Source: Perlucidibaca sp. (GTDB lineage Bacteria > Pseudomonadota > Gammaproteobacteria > Pseudomonadales > Moraxellaceae). Taken from it: a DNA stretch of 64,000 nucleotides. Below the pieces are notes generated by a model. The model saw only the letters and a program-made list of their open reading frames with translations. It made no database searches and was not told the DNA's origin. The position numbers and the translations under genes were made by a program. The stretch lies in contig JAHFSA010000008.1 of NCBI GenBank assembly GCA_023265995.1, positions 1 to 64,000 on the forward strand. The letters run 5' to 3'. Shown in pieces: positions 25,071 through 36,982 of this stretch; the stretch's first letter is position 1, and each line of letters starts with the position of its first letter.

Positions 25071-28000
25071 TCAGCCCGTGAAGCGGCGGGCGTTGCGGAA
25101 CATGCGCAGCCACGGACCGTCTTCCAGCCACTCGTCCGGACGCCAGCTGTGCTGGACGGCGCGGAACACGCGCTCCGGATGCGGCATCATCAGCGTCGCG
25201 CGGCCATCGGCCGAGGTCACGCCGGCAATGCCGAACGGCGAGCCGTTGGGATTGAGCGGATACTGCTGGGTGCGCAGACCGTCGTGATCGACATAGCCCA
25301 GCGCCACCAGACCGCCATCGACCAGACCCTGCACGCGCTCGGTGCTGTCCTGGACCCGGCCTTCGCCATGGGCGACGGCGATCGGCATGCGCGAGCCGGC
25401 CATGCCGGCCAGGAAGATCGACGGCGATGCCGGCACCTCCACCAGCGCCGTGCGCGCCTCGAAGACTTCGCTGCGGTTGCGCACGAAGCGCGGCCACAGC
25501 TCGGCGCCCGGGATCAGGTCCTTGAGCTGCGACAGCATCTGGCAGCCGTTGCAGATGCCCAGCGAGAAGCTGTCCGGGCGCGCGAAGAAAGTGGCGAACT
25601 GATCGCGCACGCGCTCGTTGAAGAGCACGGTCTTGGCCCAGCCACCGCCGGCACCGAGCACGTCGCCATAGGAGAAGCCGCCGCAGGCGACCAGACCGGC
25701 GAAGCTGCCCAGCTCGACGCGACCGGCAATGAGGTCGCTCATGTGCACATCGACAGCGGTGAAGCCGGCGCGGTCGAAGGCGGCAGCCATCTCGACATGA
25801 CCGTTGACGCCCTGCTCGCGCAGGATAGCCACGCGCGGACGCACGCCGGTGGCAATGAACGGTGCCGCGATGTCGTCATTGAGGTCATACGACAGCTGCA
25901 CGTTGAGGCCGCGCGACGGCAGCGCCAGAGCTTCGAACTCCTCGCGTGCGCAGTCGGCGTTGTCACGCAGGGCCTGGATGCGATAGCTGGTCTCAGCCCA
26001 GATCTGTTGCGCCTGGGCCCGCGGCAGCGCCAGCAGCTCGCCACCGGCCTTGACGATGCGCAGCGTGTCATCGCTGCTGAGCTGGCCGATGCTGTGCACG
26101 TGGCCATCCAGCGAGGTGCCGGCAAAGGCGGCCTGAACGACAGCGACATCGGCGTTGCGCACCTGCACGACCGCGCCCAGCTCTTCGCTGAACAGCGCCG
26201 CCAGGGCATCGCCGCCAAGACGGGTGAGGTCGGCGCGCAGGCCGGTGCGGCCGGCGAAGGCCATCTCGGCCAGGGTGGCGAAGAGACCGCCGTCACCACG
26301 GTCGTGATAGGCGATCAGCCTGCCACCGGCATTGAGCCTCTGAATGCCGTCGAAGAAATCCTGCAGCAGCGCCGGCGCATCGACGTCAGCCGGCACGTCG
26401 CCGGTCTGGCCGTAGACCTGAGCCAGCGCCGAGCCGCCGAGACGGTTCTGACCGCGACCGAGATCGATCAGCAGCAGACGAGTGTCGCCCAGATCGCTGC
26501 GCAGCTGCGGGGTGAGCGTACGACGCACGCTGGTGACCGGCGCGAAACCGGTGACGATCAGCGACAGCGGCGAGGTCACCGACTTCTGCTCGCCGGCATC
26601 TTCCCAGACCGTGCGCATGGACATGGAGTCCTTGCCGACCGGAATGGTGAGGTTGAGCGCCGGGCACAGCTCCATGCCGACGGCGTGAACGGCGTCGAAC
26701 AGGTTCTCGTCTTCCTTGCCGGCGCCGGCAGCGGCCATCCAGTTCGCCGACAGCTTGATGTCGGACAGCTTGGCGATCGACGCCGCGGCGATGTTGGTGA
26801 TGGTCTCGCCGACAGCGAGACGGGCCGAGGCGGCGGCATTGAGCACCGCCACCGGCGTGCGCTCGCCCATGGCCATGGCTTCGCCGGTCTCGGTCTTGAA
26901 GCCGGTCGCGGTGACGGCGACATCGGCCACCGGCACCTGCCAGGGGCCGACCATCTGCTCGCGGGCGACCAGACCGGTCACCGAGCGGTCGCCGATGGTG
27001 ATGAGGAACTGCTTGGAGGCCACCGCCGGCAGGCGCAGCACGCGCTCGGCGGCCTCGCTGACGACGATGCCCTCGGCATTGAAGGCCGGCTGGGTGACGA
27101 CCTGACGATTGAAGCTGCGCTGCATCTTCGGCGTCTTGCCGAGCAGCACCTGCATGGGCATGTCGACCGGCTTGTTGTCGAACTGCGGATCAGCCACGGT
27201 CAGATGACGCACCTCGGTGGCCTCGCCGAGCACGGCGAACAGGGCACGCTCACGCTCGCACAGGGAGCGGAACAGCGCCAGGCTGTCCGGGCGGATGGCC
27301 AGCACGTAGCGCTCCTGCGCTTCGTTGCACCAGATCTCGACCGGCGCCATGCCGGACTCGAGACTGGGGATGGCACGCAGGTCGAGCGTGGCGCCGAGCT
27401 CATGGTCATTGACCAGCTCGGGCATGGCATTCGACAGGCCACCGGCGCCGACGTCGTGGATGGCCACGATGGGATTGCCCTCGCCCATGCTCCAGCAGGC
27501 GTCGATGACTTCCTGGGCACGACGCTCCATTTCCGGGTTGTCGCGCTGCACCGAAGCGAAATCGAGATTTTCCGAGCTGGCGCCGCTGGCCATCGACGAG
27601 GCGGCGCTGCCACCAAGGCCGATCAGCAGGGCCGGACCGCCGAGCACGATGAGCAGGTCGCCGGGCTGGATGGCATTCTTCTGCACGTGGTCGGCGCGGA
27701 TGTTGCCGTAGCCGCCGGCGATCATGACCGGCTTGTGGTAGCCCGCCACCTCGGCGCCCTGGACGCCGTTCACCGTCATTTCAAAGGAGCGGAAATAGCC
27801 GCACAGGGCCGGACGGCCGAATTCGTTGTTGAAGGCGGCGCCGCCGAGCGGGCCCTGGATCATGATGTCGAGCGCGGTGACGATGCGGCCCGGCTTGCCA
27901 TAGACCTTTTCCCAGGGCTGTTCGAAGCCCGGGATGTTCAGGTTCGATACCGTGAAGCCGGTGAGACCGGCCTTGGGCTTGCCGCCGCGACCGGTGGCGC

Positions 28001-28946
28001 CCTCGTCGCGGATCTCGCCGCCGGAGCCGGTGGAGGCACCCGGGAACGGCGAGATGGCGGTCGGGTGGTTGTGCGTCTCCACCTTCATCAGGATGTGCAC
28101 CGGCTCCTGGCTGTAGCCGTAGGCGGTCTTGCCGCCGACACGATAGAAACGCTCGGCGTCATGACCGACGATGACCGCGGCATTGTCCTTGTATGCCGAG
28201 AGAATGTCGGTGCTGTGATTCTCGTAGGTGTTCTTGATCATGCCGAACAGCGACTTCGGCGCCGGCTGGCCGTCGATGCTCCAGGAAGCATTGAAGATCT
28301 TGTGGCGGCAGTGCTCGGAGTTGGCCTGGGCGAACATCATGAGTTCGATGTCGTTGGGGTTGCGACCGAGCTGGCTGAAGTTGTCGACGAGATAGTCGAT
28401 CTCGTCCGCGCTGAGCGCGAAGCCCTGCTCGCGGTTGGCCTGCTCCAGCGCGGCCTTGCCACCGCCGAGGATGTCGACCGATGCCAGCGCGCGCGGCGCC
28501 TCGTGGCTGAACAGCACACCGGCAGCCTCGGCCGAGCTCAACACGATTTCGGTCATGCGGTCATGCAGGCGCGCGATCAGCGCCTGCCAGGCGGCGTCAT
28601 CGAGATCTTCGGCGCCGTCGAGCCAGTAGGCCGTGGCACGCTCGATGCGACGCACATCGACCAGGCCGGTGTTGCCGGCAATGTCGGTGGCCTTGGACGA
28701 CCACGGCGAAATGGTGCCCGGACGCGGCACCACGACAGCCAGGCGACCCTGCTCGGCATCCGTGAAGTCGTCACCGTAGGTCAGCAGCTCAAGCAGACGG
28801 GCCGGCGCTTCGACGGCATCTGTCTCGACCAGATGCAGCCAGCGCGCGGACAGCGCCCGGAGGCCGGGAGCCAGCGCTTGCAGATCCTGCAGCAGACGGG
28901 TTTGACGAAACGCGGAAAGCGCGCGGGCGCCGGGCAGAATCAGCAT
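25071..28946 (-). CDS. purL: Phosphoribosylformylglycinamidine synthase
   Basis: A large-type FGAR amidotransferase of 1291 aa that makes FGAM with glutamine and ATP. The N-terminal domain starts [13 protein letters not shown]. The central AIRS-like halves contain [20 protein letters not shown] and, later, [19 protein letters not shown]. The C-terminal glutaminase domain has [19 protein letters not shown], the nucleophilic Cys in [10 protein letters not shown], and the PHPERVFR His/Glu region. The ATG at 28946 gives the standard N-terminus. A -10-like TACAAT lies at 28997-28992 with no good -35 seen. Confidence 0.98.
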   Translation of the reverse strand: MLILPGARALSAFRQTRLLQDLQALAPGLRALSARWLHLVETDAVEAPARLLELLTYGDDFTDAEQGRLAVVVPRPGTISPWSSKATDIAGNTGLVDVRRIERATAYWLDGAEDLDDAAWQALIARLHDRMTEIVLSSAEAAGVLFSHEAPRALASVDILGGGKAALEQANREQGFALSADEIDYLVDNFSQLGRNPNDIELMMFAQANSEHCRHKIFNASWSIDGQPAPKSLFGMIKNTYENHSTDILSAYKDNAAVIVGHDAERFYRVGGKTAYGYSQEPVHILMKVETHNHPTAISPFPGASTGSGGEIRDEGATGRGGKPKAGLTGFTVSNLNIPGFEQPWEKVYGKPGRIVTALDIMIQGPLGGAAFNNEFGRPALCGYFRSFEMTVNGVQGAEVAGYHKPVMIAGGYGNIRADHVQKNAIQPGDLLIVLGGPALLIGLGGSAASSMASGASSENLDFASVQRDNPEMERRAQEVIDACWSMGEGNPIVAIHDVGAGGLSNAMPELVNDHELGATLDLRAIPSLESGMAPVEIWCNEAQERYVLAIRPDSLALFRSLCERERALFAVLGEATEVRHLTVADPQFDNKPVDMPMQVLLGKTPKMQRSFNRQVVTQPAFNAEGIVVSEAAERVLRLPAVASKQFLITIGDRSVTGLVAREQMVGPWQVPVADVAVTATGFKTETGEAMAMGERTPVAVLNAAASARLAVGETITNIAAASIAKLSDIKLSANWMAAAGAGKEDENLFDAVHAVGMELCPALNLTIPVGKDSMSMRTVWEDAGEQKSVTSPLSLIVTGFAPVTSVRRTLTPQLRSDLGDTRLLLIDLGRGQNRLGGSALAQVYGQTGDVPADVDAPALLQDFFDGIQRLNAGGRLIAYHDRGDGGLFATLAEMAFAGRTGLRADLTRLGGDALAALFSEELGAVVQVRNADVAVVQAAFAGTSLDGHVHSIGQLSSDDTLRIVKAGGELLALPRAQAQQIWAETSYRIQALRDNADCAREEFEALALPSRGLNVQLSYDLNDDIAAPFIATGVRPRVAILREQGVNGHVEMAAAFDRAGFTAVDVHMSDLIAGRVELGSFAGLVACGGFSYGDVLGAGGGWAKTVLFNERVRDQFATFFARPDSFSLGICNGCQMLSQLKDLIPGAELWPRFVRNRSEVFEARTALVEVPASPSIFLAGMAGSRMPIAVAHGEGRVQDSTERVQGLVDGGLVALGYVDHDGLRTQQYPLNPNGSPFGIAGVTSADGRATLMMPHPERVFRAVQHSWRPDEWLEDGPWLRMFRNARRFTG

Positions 28947-29297
28947 GTGACGATCTCTCGGGTCATCGAGTGGGGTCGAAAAGGACGCGGTATTGTAACG
29001 AAAAACCTGGCTGGCCGGGCGTTCGAGTTCATGCCGCCACGCAGGTTCAGCCCCATATATTGTCAGACAATCCATCAGCACTCATCGGACCAGACTGGAC
29101 TTTGCCACCCCGCCGGCTCTACAGTGCAGTCATACAGATGCACCGCTTGGTGCGCTTTACTGGCAAACAGCAACTGCAAGCCCCTTAAGGGAACACGCCA
29201 AGACAGCAGTCCCGGCCGCTACACCGCGCCGCTCGCAAGAGCCGGTCAGCGGATGCCGAAGACGATGTTGCAACGGTAAACCGAACGAGGTCCAGAG
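28947..29297. other. Divergent promoter region between purL and mltF
   Basis: This 351-bp gap holds the 5' regions of both genes. No PurR-like box, RNA gene or clear repeat was recognised. The only usable signals are a -10-like TACAAT for purL and GAGG before the mltF ATG. Confidence 0.4.
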
Positions 29298-30761
29298 ATG
29301 ACTGGCGGCAAGAAAGCGCAGCGCGCGCGCCCCCACAAAAGAGCCCTGCGCCTGCTTCAGCGCATGAACCATCGCCATATCAAGCTGGCGATCGCCGGGT
29401 CTCTTGCTGCCACGACCCTGACGTTGCAGCCCGTGCAGAACGCCCTTCAGCAGGTGCGCAGCACCGGCGAACTGCATCTCGTCGGCATCAGCAGTCCCAG
29501 CACCTTCTTCCAGCAGGATGGCCACACCCATGGCCTGCAGTTCGAGCTCGCCCAGCAGTTCGCCAACGAACTCGGCGTCAAGCTCGTGGTCGACCCGGTC
29601 GACAACTCGCAGCACGTCATCAAGGCCATCAGCAAGAACCAGGCTCAGCTCGCCCTCACCGGCCTGACCTCGGATGACCCCCGCGTCAAGCGTCTGCTGG
29701 TCAGCGACCCGGTGCTTGAAGTCCGCCAGCTGCTCATCCAGCGCAGCGACGAATTCCAGCCGACCGACCTGGCCGATCTCAAGGATCATGTCATTGCCGT
29801 CGCCGCCAACAGCAGCGAAGCCGCCAACATCCGCAAGACGCTGGCCGGCGTGCCGGGCGTGCGCCTGGTCGAGATCCAGCAGGTCCAGCCGCTGGATCTG
29901 CTCGGCCTGCTCGACGAAGGCAAGGTCGACTATGTCGCCATGAATTCGCAGGAATTCGATGCCTTCCGCCCGCTGTTCCCGAAGCTGCGTGACGGCATGA
30001 CCATGGACCGCACCGATGCCGTGTCCTGGGCCTTCCTCAAGTCCGATGACCAGAGCCTGTACCAGGCCGCCCAGGAATTTCTCGCGCGCAAGCAGGCCGA
30101 TGGCACGCTCGAGCGTCTGAGCGCCTTCTACAGCAACGGCGAAACCTTCGACAACTATGGCGTGAAGAGCTTCAGCAACGACATCGCGCAGCGCCTGCCG
30201 CACTTCCAGAAGGACTTCGAGAAGCAGAGCACGGCCGTCGGTCTCGACTGGCGCCTGCTCGCCGCCATTGCCTACCAGGAATCGAAGTGGGACCCGAATG
30301 CGGTCTCGCCGACCGGGGTCAAGGGCATGATGATGCTGACCAAGAGCACCGCCGACATGATGGGTGTGAAGAACCGCGCTCATGCGGCGCAGAGCATCCA
30401 GGGCGGCTCGGCCTACTTCAAGCGCATCATGGATCAGGTGCCGGAATCGGTGCCGGAACCGGATCGCACCTGGATGGCGCTGGCCGCCTACAACATGGGC
30501 CCCGGCCACATGATCCAGGCCCGCAAGCTGACCCGTCGCCTCAACGGCGATGCCAACAGCTGGCTGGATGTGTCGCGCAACCTGCGTCAGCTGGCTCAGG
30601 AAAACCGTCGCCGCGGCAAGGCGGCACCGGATGTCGGCCAGGCCCTGCACTATGTCCAGCAGGTTCGCCGCTACTACGACGCCATCGCCCTCAACACCTC
30701 GGTGCAGCGCGACAGCACGCGCGTCGCTGCTCTCGACTTCAACGTCACCACGCTGCGCTGA
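29298..30761 (+). CDS. mltF: Membrane-bound lytic murein transglycosylase F
   Basis: Cleaves peptidoglycan glycan strands. It has 487 aa. A basic N-terminus and hydrophobic stretch (IKLAIAGSLAATTLTL) act as signal or anchor. Residues ~55-280 form the ABC solute-binding-like regulatory domain (SSPSTFFQQDGHTHGLQFEL). The C-terminal SLT domain has the catalytic Glu in AAIAYQESKWDPNAVSPTGV and the family motif LAAYNMGPGHM. The start follows GAGG by 7 nt; an ATG at 29364 is a credible alternative. The purL-mltF divergent arrangement is typical of Pseudomonas-like genomes. Confidence 0.95.
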   Translation: MTGGKKAQRARPHKRALRLLQRMNHRHIKLAIAGSLAATTLTLQPVQNALQQVRSTGELHLVGISSPSTFFQQDGHTHGLQFELAQQFANELGVKLVVDPVDNSQHVIKAISKNQAQLALTGLTSDDPRVKRLLVSDPVLEVRQLLIQRSDEFQPTDLADLKDHVIAVAANSSEAANIRKTLAGVPGVRLVEIQQVQPLDLLGLLDEGKVDYVAMNSQEFDAFRPLFPKLRDGMTMDRTDAVSWAFLKSDDQSLYQAAQEFLARKQADGTLERLSAFYSNGETFDNYGVKSFSNDIAQRLPHFQKDFEKQSTAVGLDWRLLAAIAYQESKWDPNAVSPTGVKGMMMLTKSTADMMGVKNRAHAAQSIQGGSAYFKRIMDQVPESVPEPDRTWMALAAYNMGPGHMIQARKLTRRLNGDANSWLDVSRNLRQLAQENRRRGKAAPDVGQALHYVQQVRRYYDAIALNTSVQRDSTRVAALDFNVTTLR

Positions 30762-30780
30762 TCGGCGCGGCGCCTGCTCT

Positions 30781-30807
30781 CAGAACCGGGCCTTTGCGCC
30801 CGGTCTG
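30781..30807. terminator. Hairpin between convergent mltF and livF
   Basis: A 7-bp stem (ACCGGGC with GCCCGGT, 6-nt loop) extends by three further pairs after a bulge. It is followed by a weakly T-rich stretch and is positioned 20 nt after mltF. Confidence 0.5.
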
Positions 30808-30817
30808 TTGATCTGAA

Positions 30818-31528
30818 TCACTCGCCCAGATAGGCCGCGCGCACGCGCGGGTCGGCAGCCAGCTCGGCGGCCGGCCCCGACAGGCTGATGCGGCCTGACT
30901 CCATGACATAGGCGCGACTGGCGATCTCCAGTGCCTTGCGGGCATTCTGCTCGACCAGCAGCAAGGCCACACCCTCGGACACGATCTGAGCGATGATGCC
31001 GAAGATCTGCTCGACCAGGATGGGCGCCAGCCCCATCGACGGCTCGTCGAGCAGCAGCAGGCGCGGCCGGCTCATGAGCGCACGGGCAATCGCCACCATC
31101 TGCTGCTCGCCACCGGACAAGGTGCCGGCGAGCTGGGCGCGACGTTCCTGCAGGCGCGGGAACATCTCCAGCATGCGCGCCAGGTCGGCCGCGATGAGCG
31201 CCTTGTCGCGACGGCTGTAGGCACCCATCTGCAGGTTTTCCAGCACGGTCAGACGCGGAAAGATGCCGCGCCCTTCCGGCACTAGGGCGAGACCACGCGA
31301 GACACGGGCATGCGCCGGCAGGGCCAGCAGATCCTCGCCGTCATAACGCAGGCTGCCGCCGGCGGGCTGCAGCAGACCACCGAGGGCAGCCAGCGTGGAG
31401 CTCTTGCCGGCGCCGTTGGCACCGATCAGCGAGACCAGCTCGCCCTTGCCCACGCTCAGGCTGATGCCGCGAACCGCCTGAATACCGCCATAGGCGATCG
31501 ACAGGTCAGTGACTTCAAGCAGGCTCAT
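30818..31528 (-). CDS. livF: Branched-chain amino acid ABC transporter ATPase LivF
   Basis: An ATP-binding subunit of 236 aa. Walker A is GANGAGKSS, the signature is LSGGEQQMVAIARALMSRP, Walker B is LLLLDEPSMGLAP, and the LivF-type C-terminus ends VRAAYLGE. It is the last gene of livKHMGF; its ATG overlaps the livG stop by 4 bp. Confidence 0.96.
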   Translation of the reverse strand: MSLLEVTDLSIAYGGIQAVRGISLSVGKGELVSLIGANGAGKSSTLAALGGLLQPAGGSLRYDGEDLLALPAHARVSRGLALVPEGRGIFPRLTVLENLQMGAYSRRDKALIAADLARMLEMFPRLQERRAQLAGTLSGGEQQMVAIARALMSRPRLLLLDEPSMGLAPILVEQIFGIIAQIVSEGVALLLVEQNARKALEIASRAYVMESGRISLSGPAAELAADPRVRAAYLGE

Positions 31529-32319
31529 CCGGCCTCTCCTCCCAGATAGGCCGCTATCACGCGCGGATCGCTGCGAACTTCGTCAGGCGTGCCTTCGGCA
31601 ATGCGCTGGCCGAAGTCGAGCACGGCGACACGGTCGCACAGACCCATGATCAGCTTCACGTCATGCTCGATCAGCAGCACGGTAATGCCGTCGTTGCGTA
31701 TGCGTTCGAGCAGGGCCTTGAGCGCCTCGGTCTCGGTCGGGTTCATGCCTGCGGCCGGCTCGTCGAGCGCCAGCAGCAGAGGCTCGGTGGCCAGGGCGCG
31801 GGCAATCTCGAGGCGGCGCTGGTCACCATAGGACAGCTCGGAGGCCAGACGCCCCGCCGTGCCCGCCGGCAAGCCGACATAGGCCAGCAGCTCCTGGGCG
31901 CGGGCGCGAATGGCAGCCTCCTCGGCGCGCGCGGCGCGAGTGTTGAGCAAGGCACCGAGCAGGCCGACACGGGAGCGGGTATGGCGCGCCACCATGACGT
32001 TTTCCAGTGCCGTCATGAAATGGAAGAGACGGATGTTCTGGAATGTGCGGGCAATGCCGCGGCGCACGATCTCGCTGGCCTTGAGGTTGAGGCGCATGGC
32101 TGTGCCGGCGAACTCGCGCTCGCCGCTGTCGGCTTGGTAAAGCCCGGTAATGACATTGAACAAGGTGGTCTTGCCGGCGCCATTGGGGCCGATGAGGCCG
32201 TAGATGCTGCCGGCGGGAATGCTGAGCGCGACGTCGCTGAGCGCGCGCACGCCACCGAAACGCTTGCTGATGCCGCGCAGCTGCAGCAGCGGCTGGCCCT
32301 GGGCCACGGACTCAGTCAT
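31525..32319 (-). CDS. livG: Branched-chain amino acid ABC transporter ATPase LivG
   Basis: A 264-aa ATP-binding subunit. Walker A is GPNGAGKTT, the LivG-typical AGTAMRLNLKASEIVRRGIA is followed by RTFQNIRLF, the signature is LSYGDQRRLEIARAL, and Walker B is LLALDEPAAGMNPTE. It overlaps livM by 8 bp and livF by 4 bp. Confidence 0.96.
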   Translation of the reverse strand: MTESVAQGQPLLQLRGISKRFGGVRALSDVALSIPAGSIYGLIGPNGAGKTTLFNVITGLYQADSGEREFAGTAMRLNLKASEIVRRGIARTFQNIRLFHFMTALENVMVARHTRSRVGLLGALLNTRAARAEEAAIRARAQELLAYVGLPAGTAGRLASELSYGDQRRLEIARALATEPLLLALDEPAAGMNPTETEALKALLERIRNDGITVLLIEHDVKLIMGLCDRVAVLDFGQRIAEGTPDEVRSDPRVIAAYLGGEAG

Positions 32320-33376
32320 GGCTGAGCTCCTGCTGGCGTCGACGCGACGGCCACAGGCCCGCCGGGCGATAGAGCATGACCAGGATCATGGCCAGCCCGA
32401 ACAGCAGCATGCGCAGGTTTTCCGGATCGACCACCATGCGTCCGAAGAGCTCGCGCTGCAGCGGGTTGATGACCTCGCGCAGCAGCTCTGGCGTGATGGT
32501 GAGCAGGAAGGCGCCGAGCAGGACGCCGGGAATGTGGCCCATGCCGCCCAGCACCACCATGCAGAGCACCATCACCGACTCCATGAGGGTGAAGCTTTCC
32601 GGGCTGACAAAGCCCTGGAAGGAGGCGAACAGACCGCCGCCCAGGCCGCCGAAGCTGGCTCCCATGGCGAAGGCCAGGAGCTTGAGGTTGCGGGTATTGA
32701 TGCCCATGGCGTGCGCGGCGATCTCGTCTTCGCGAATGGCCACCCAGGCACGGCCGATGCGCGAGTTCTCCAGGCGACGGCAGATCACCACCACCACGAA
32801 CACCAGCGTCAGCAGGAGATAGAAATAGAGTTGCGCCGTACCCAGTGAGAGCGGGCCGAGATGCAGGGTATTGCTGAACGAGAAACCGGCGACCGACATC
32901 GGGTCGATGCCGCTGATGCCCTGCGGCCCGTTGGTGATATTGACCGGACGATCGAGGTTGTTCATGAACAGGCGCACGATCTCGCCGAAACCGAGCGTGA
33001 CAATGGCCAGGTAATCACCGCGCAGACGCAGCGTCGGCGTGCCCAGCACGATGCCCGCGAAGCTGGCGACTATGGCGCCCAGCGGCAGGATGATCCAGCC
33101 CGACCAGTGCAGATTGAAGTGCGGCGACGCCAGCAGCGCGAAGACATAGGCACCGACGGCATAGAACGCGATGTAGCCGAGGTCGAGCAGGCCGGCATAG
33201 CCGACCACGATGTTCAGGCCGAGCGCGAGCACGGCATAAAGCAGGCAGAAGTCGAGGATGCGCACCCAGTAGGGCCCGAGCGTGGCGCCGACCCAGAACG
33301 GCGCGGTGACCAGCAGCACCAGCAGGATGACCTGGGCCGGACGCGAAGTCTGGAGACGATTGAGCAAAGCGGACAT
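32312..33376 (-). CDS. livM: Branched-chain amino acid ABC transporter permease LivM
   Basis: A membrane permease of 354 aa with about ten hydrophobic segments. Family stretches are LNIVVGYAGLLDLGYIAFYA near residue 55 and FVSPESFTLMESVMVLCMVV near residue 260, with the ATPase-contact loop around SRIGRAWVAIREDEIAAHAM. It lies 17 nt after livH. Confidence 0.95.
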   Translation of the reverse strand: MSALLNRLQTSRPAQVILLVLLVTAPFWVGATLGPYWVRILDFCLLYAVLALGLNIVVGYAGLLDLGYIAFYAVGAYVFALLASPHFNLHWSGWIILPLGAIVASFAGIVLGTPTLRLRGDYLAIVTLGFGEIVRLFMNNLDRPVNITNGPQGISGIDPMSVAGFSFSNTLHLGPLSLGTAQLYFYLLLTLVFVVVVICRRLENSRIGRAWVAIREDEIAAHAMGINTRNLKLLAFAMGASFGGLGGGLFASFQGFVSPESFTLMESVMVLCMVVLGGMGHIPGVLLGAFLLTITPELLREVINPLQRELFGRMVVDPENLRMLLFGLAMILVMLYRPAGLWPSRRRQQELSHD

Positions 33377-33393
33377 CAGAAGCGCTCCGTGAC

Positions 33394-34323
33394 TCAGGGG
33401 CGATCGGCGAGACGCTCGCCGAGCAGGCCGGACGGCCGGAACACCAGCACCAGGATGAGCACCAGGAAGGCGAAGACATCCTGATACTGACTACCCAGGA
33501 AGCCGCCGGTGAGATCACCGATGTAACCGGCGCCGAGACTCTCGATGAGACCGAGCAGCAGACCGCCGACGACCGCGCCGGCGAGATTGCCGATGCCGCC
33601 AAGCACGGCCGCGGAGAAGGCCTTGAGGCCGAGCATGAAGCCCATGTAGGCATGCGCCTGGCCATAGTTGGCGCTGACCATGACACCGGCCACAGCACCG
33701 AGCACGGAGCCGATGATGAAGGTGCTGGCAATGACATGATCGACCGACACGCCCATCAGGCGCGCCACTGACGGCGCCTGCGCGGTGGCGCGCATGGCGC
33801 GACCGAGGCGGGTGCGGTGCACCAGCACCAGCAGACCGACCATGAGCAGCCCGGACAGCACCACGATGACGCCCTGCACCGGCAGGAAGGTGGCGGCACC
33901 GAGATGCAGGGGCTCATGCGGCAGGATGTCCGGGAACGGAATGTACTGGCGACCCCAGATGATCATGGCCATGTTCTGCAGCACGATGGAAACACCGATG
34001 GCCGTGATCAGCGGCGCCAGACGCGGCGCATTGCGCAGCGGCCGGTAGGCCAGACGCTCGATGGTGACACCGAGCAGGGCGCAGACTGGAACCGCCATGA
34101 CCAGGCTGCCGGCAACCAGCAGGAAGGGCGAGACGTCGAGATGCAGCCCGAGCAGCCAGCCCAGGCAGGAAATGGTGACCATGGCGCCGATCATCACAAC
34201 CTCGCCATGGGCGAAGTTGATCAGTCCGAGAATGCCGTAAACCAGCGTGTATCCCAGCGCAATCAGGGCGTAGATGCTGCCGAGGATCAGTCCGTTGACC
34301 AGCTGCTGCGTGAGGATATCCAT
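33394..34323 (-). CDS. livH: Branched-chain amino acid ABC transporter permease LivH
   Basis: A permease subunit of 309 aa beginning MDILTQQLVNGLILGSIYAL, with GLINFAHGEVVMIGAM and the ATPase-contact loop RTRLGRAMRATAQAPSVARL. About eight hydrophobic helices are visible. It starts 4 nt after livK. Confidence 0.95.
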   Translation of the reverse strand: MDILTQQLVNGLILGSIYALIALGYTLVYGILGLINFAHGEVVMIGAMVTISCLGWLLGLHLDVSPFLLVAGSLVMAVPVCALLGVTIERLAYRPLRNAPRLAPLITAIGVSIVLQNMAMIIWGRQYIPFPDILPHEPLHLGAATFLPVQGVIVVLSGLLMVGLLVLVHRTRLGRAMRATAQAPSVARLMGVSVDHVIASTFIIGSVLGAVAGVMVSANYGQAHAYMGFMLGLKAFSAAVLGGIGNLAGAVVGGLLLGLIESLGAGYIGDLTGGFLGSQYQDVFAFLVLILVLVFRPSGLLGERLADRP

Positions 34324-34327
34324 TGAA

Positions 34328-35500
34328 TCAGTTCGACTCGACCGTCTTCATCACCTGCCAGTTGCCACCGACCGCCTTGTAGACGGTGATGGCGCCCTGC
34401 TTGAGGTCGCCGTTGCCGTCGAACTGGATGCGCGCAGTCACGCCTTCGTAATCGGTCTTCTTCAGCTCGGGAATGACCTTGGCCGGCTCCGTGCTGCCGG
34501 CACGCTGCATGGCACGCGCCAGGACCTGCATGGCGTCATAGCAGTACGGGGCATAAAGCTGGATCTTGCCGAACTCCTTCTCGAAGCGGGCCTTGAAGTC
34601 GGGGCCGTGCTCCAGGCTTTCCAGCGGGCGACCCGGCAGCGATGCCACGACACCCTCGCCGGCCGGACCGGCCAGCTTCATGAACTCGGCGGTGTGAATG
34701 CCGTCGCCGCCGAGCAGCTGGCTGCCCAGACCCAGCGCCTTCATCTGCTTGGCGAGCGGAGCGCCCTGCCCGTCCATGCCGCCAAAGAACAGCAGATCGG
34801 GACTCTGGCCCTTGATCTTGGTGAGGATGGCGGTGAAATCGGAAGCCTTGTCGCTGGTGTATTCACGCACGATGATCTTGCCGCCGGCAGCCTGGGCCGC
34901 CTTCTCGAACTCGTCGGCCAGACCCTGCCCGTAAGCGGTGCGGTCATCAATGATGGCGATCTTCTTCGCACCCAGATCGGTCACCGCGAAGCGACCCAGC
35001 ACCTTGCCCTGCTGGACATCGTTGGCCATGACGCGGAAGGCGTTGCCGAAACCCTGCTGGGTGTAGCGCGGCGTGGTGGCCGAAGGCGAGATCTCGACCA
35101 TGCCGGCGGCATTGTAGACACGCGATGCCGGCATGGTGGTACCGGAGTTCAGGTGCCCGATGACCGCATGCAGGCCGTCATCGACAAACTTCTGCGCAAC
35201 CGTGGTGGCCATGCGCGGGTCGGCCTGGTCATCTTCCGAGTCCAGCTCGAACTGCACCGGCTGACCGCTGATGGTGAAGCCCTCGCGATTGAGGTCCTCG
35301 ATGGCCAGGCGCACGCCGTTCTCGTTGTCCTTGCCGATGTGCGCCTGCGAGCCGGTCAGCGGCGCGGCATGGCCGATGACAATGATGCGCTTGCCGTCGG
35401 GCGTGGTCTTCGGAGCTTGTTCGGTCTTGCTGCAGCCGGCGATGGCCAGGGCTGCGGCCAGCAAAGCCGTGGTAAAGGAGGCGTGTCGGGAGTTATACAT
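34328..35500 (-). CDS. livK: Branched-chain amino acid ABC transporter substrate-binding lipoprotein
   Basis: A periplasmic binding protein of 390 aa and first gene of the liv operon. The signal peptide ends in a lipobox (LAIAGC), so it is probably lipid-anchored, as is common outside enterics. The mature part begins with the fold-type I Leu/Ile/Val pattern (IIVIGHAAPLTGSQAHIGKD), continues with HLNSGTTMPASRVYNAAGM and ends near YKAVGGNWQVMK. The ATG chosen starts the signal peptide; the frame is open 254 codons upstream without support. Confidence 0.93.
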   Translation of the reverse strand: MYNSRHASFTTALLAAALAIAGCSKTEQAPKTTPDGKRIIVIGHAAPLTGSQAHIGKDNENGVRLAIEDLNREGFTISGQPVQFELDSEDDQADPRMATTVAQKFVDDGLHAVIGHLNSGTTMPASRVYNAAGMVEISPSATTPRYTQQGFGNAFRVMANDVQQGKVLGRFAVTDLGAKKIAIIDDRTAYGQGLADEFEKAAQAAGGKIIVREYTSDKASDFTAILTKIKGQSPDLLFFGGMDGQGAPLAKQMKALGLGSQLLGGDGIHTAEFMKLAGPAGEGVVASLPGRPLESLEHGPDFKARFEKEFGKIQLYAPYCYDAMQVLARAMQRAGSTEPAKVIPELKKTDYEGVTARIQFDGNGDLKQGAITVYKAVGGNWQVMKTVESN

Positions 35501-35618
35501 GACTGGTCCTGGGCCGGAGCGGCTGGTGTGCTGCTGATCCGGCGAATTATTGCCTCTGCGGGCAGGCAAGGAAAGCCCGCCGGTACGGAATATCCGTGTC
35601 ATCACGGCATGACGCTGA

Positions 35619-36833
<1,215 letters not shown>

Positions 36834-36851
36834 ATTCCGTTCATTACAAAT

Positions 36852-36874
36852 ATTTAACATCTCATCCGTTAAAT
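36852..36874. other. A+T-rich hairpin between dapE and the sigma factor gene
   Basis: A perfect 7-bp inverted repeat, ATTTAAC and GTTAAAT with a 9-nt spacer, is flanked by A+T-rich sequence (AAAT and GAAATATT). It could terminate dapE or act as an operator for the sigma gene 110 nt downstream. Confidence 0.35.
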
Positions 36875-36982
36875 GAAATATTCGGTTGGCCATTCCTGAC
36901 ATCCAGTGCTTAGCTGATCAAGGCTGTCGCTGCATCAGCACGCGACAGACCTGACCAGCCACCTACGTCACGGACTGACGCC

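Noticed and set aside
24864-29279. Plus-strand open frame of 1471 codons opposite purL
   Set aside because: It is antisense to a complete, motif-bearing purL. G+C-rich codon use on the minus strand keeps the opposite frame open, and its protein shows only low-complexity Arg/Gly/Ala/His composition.
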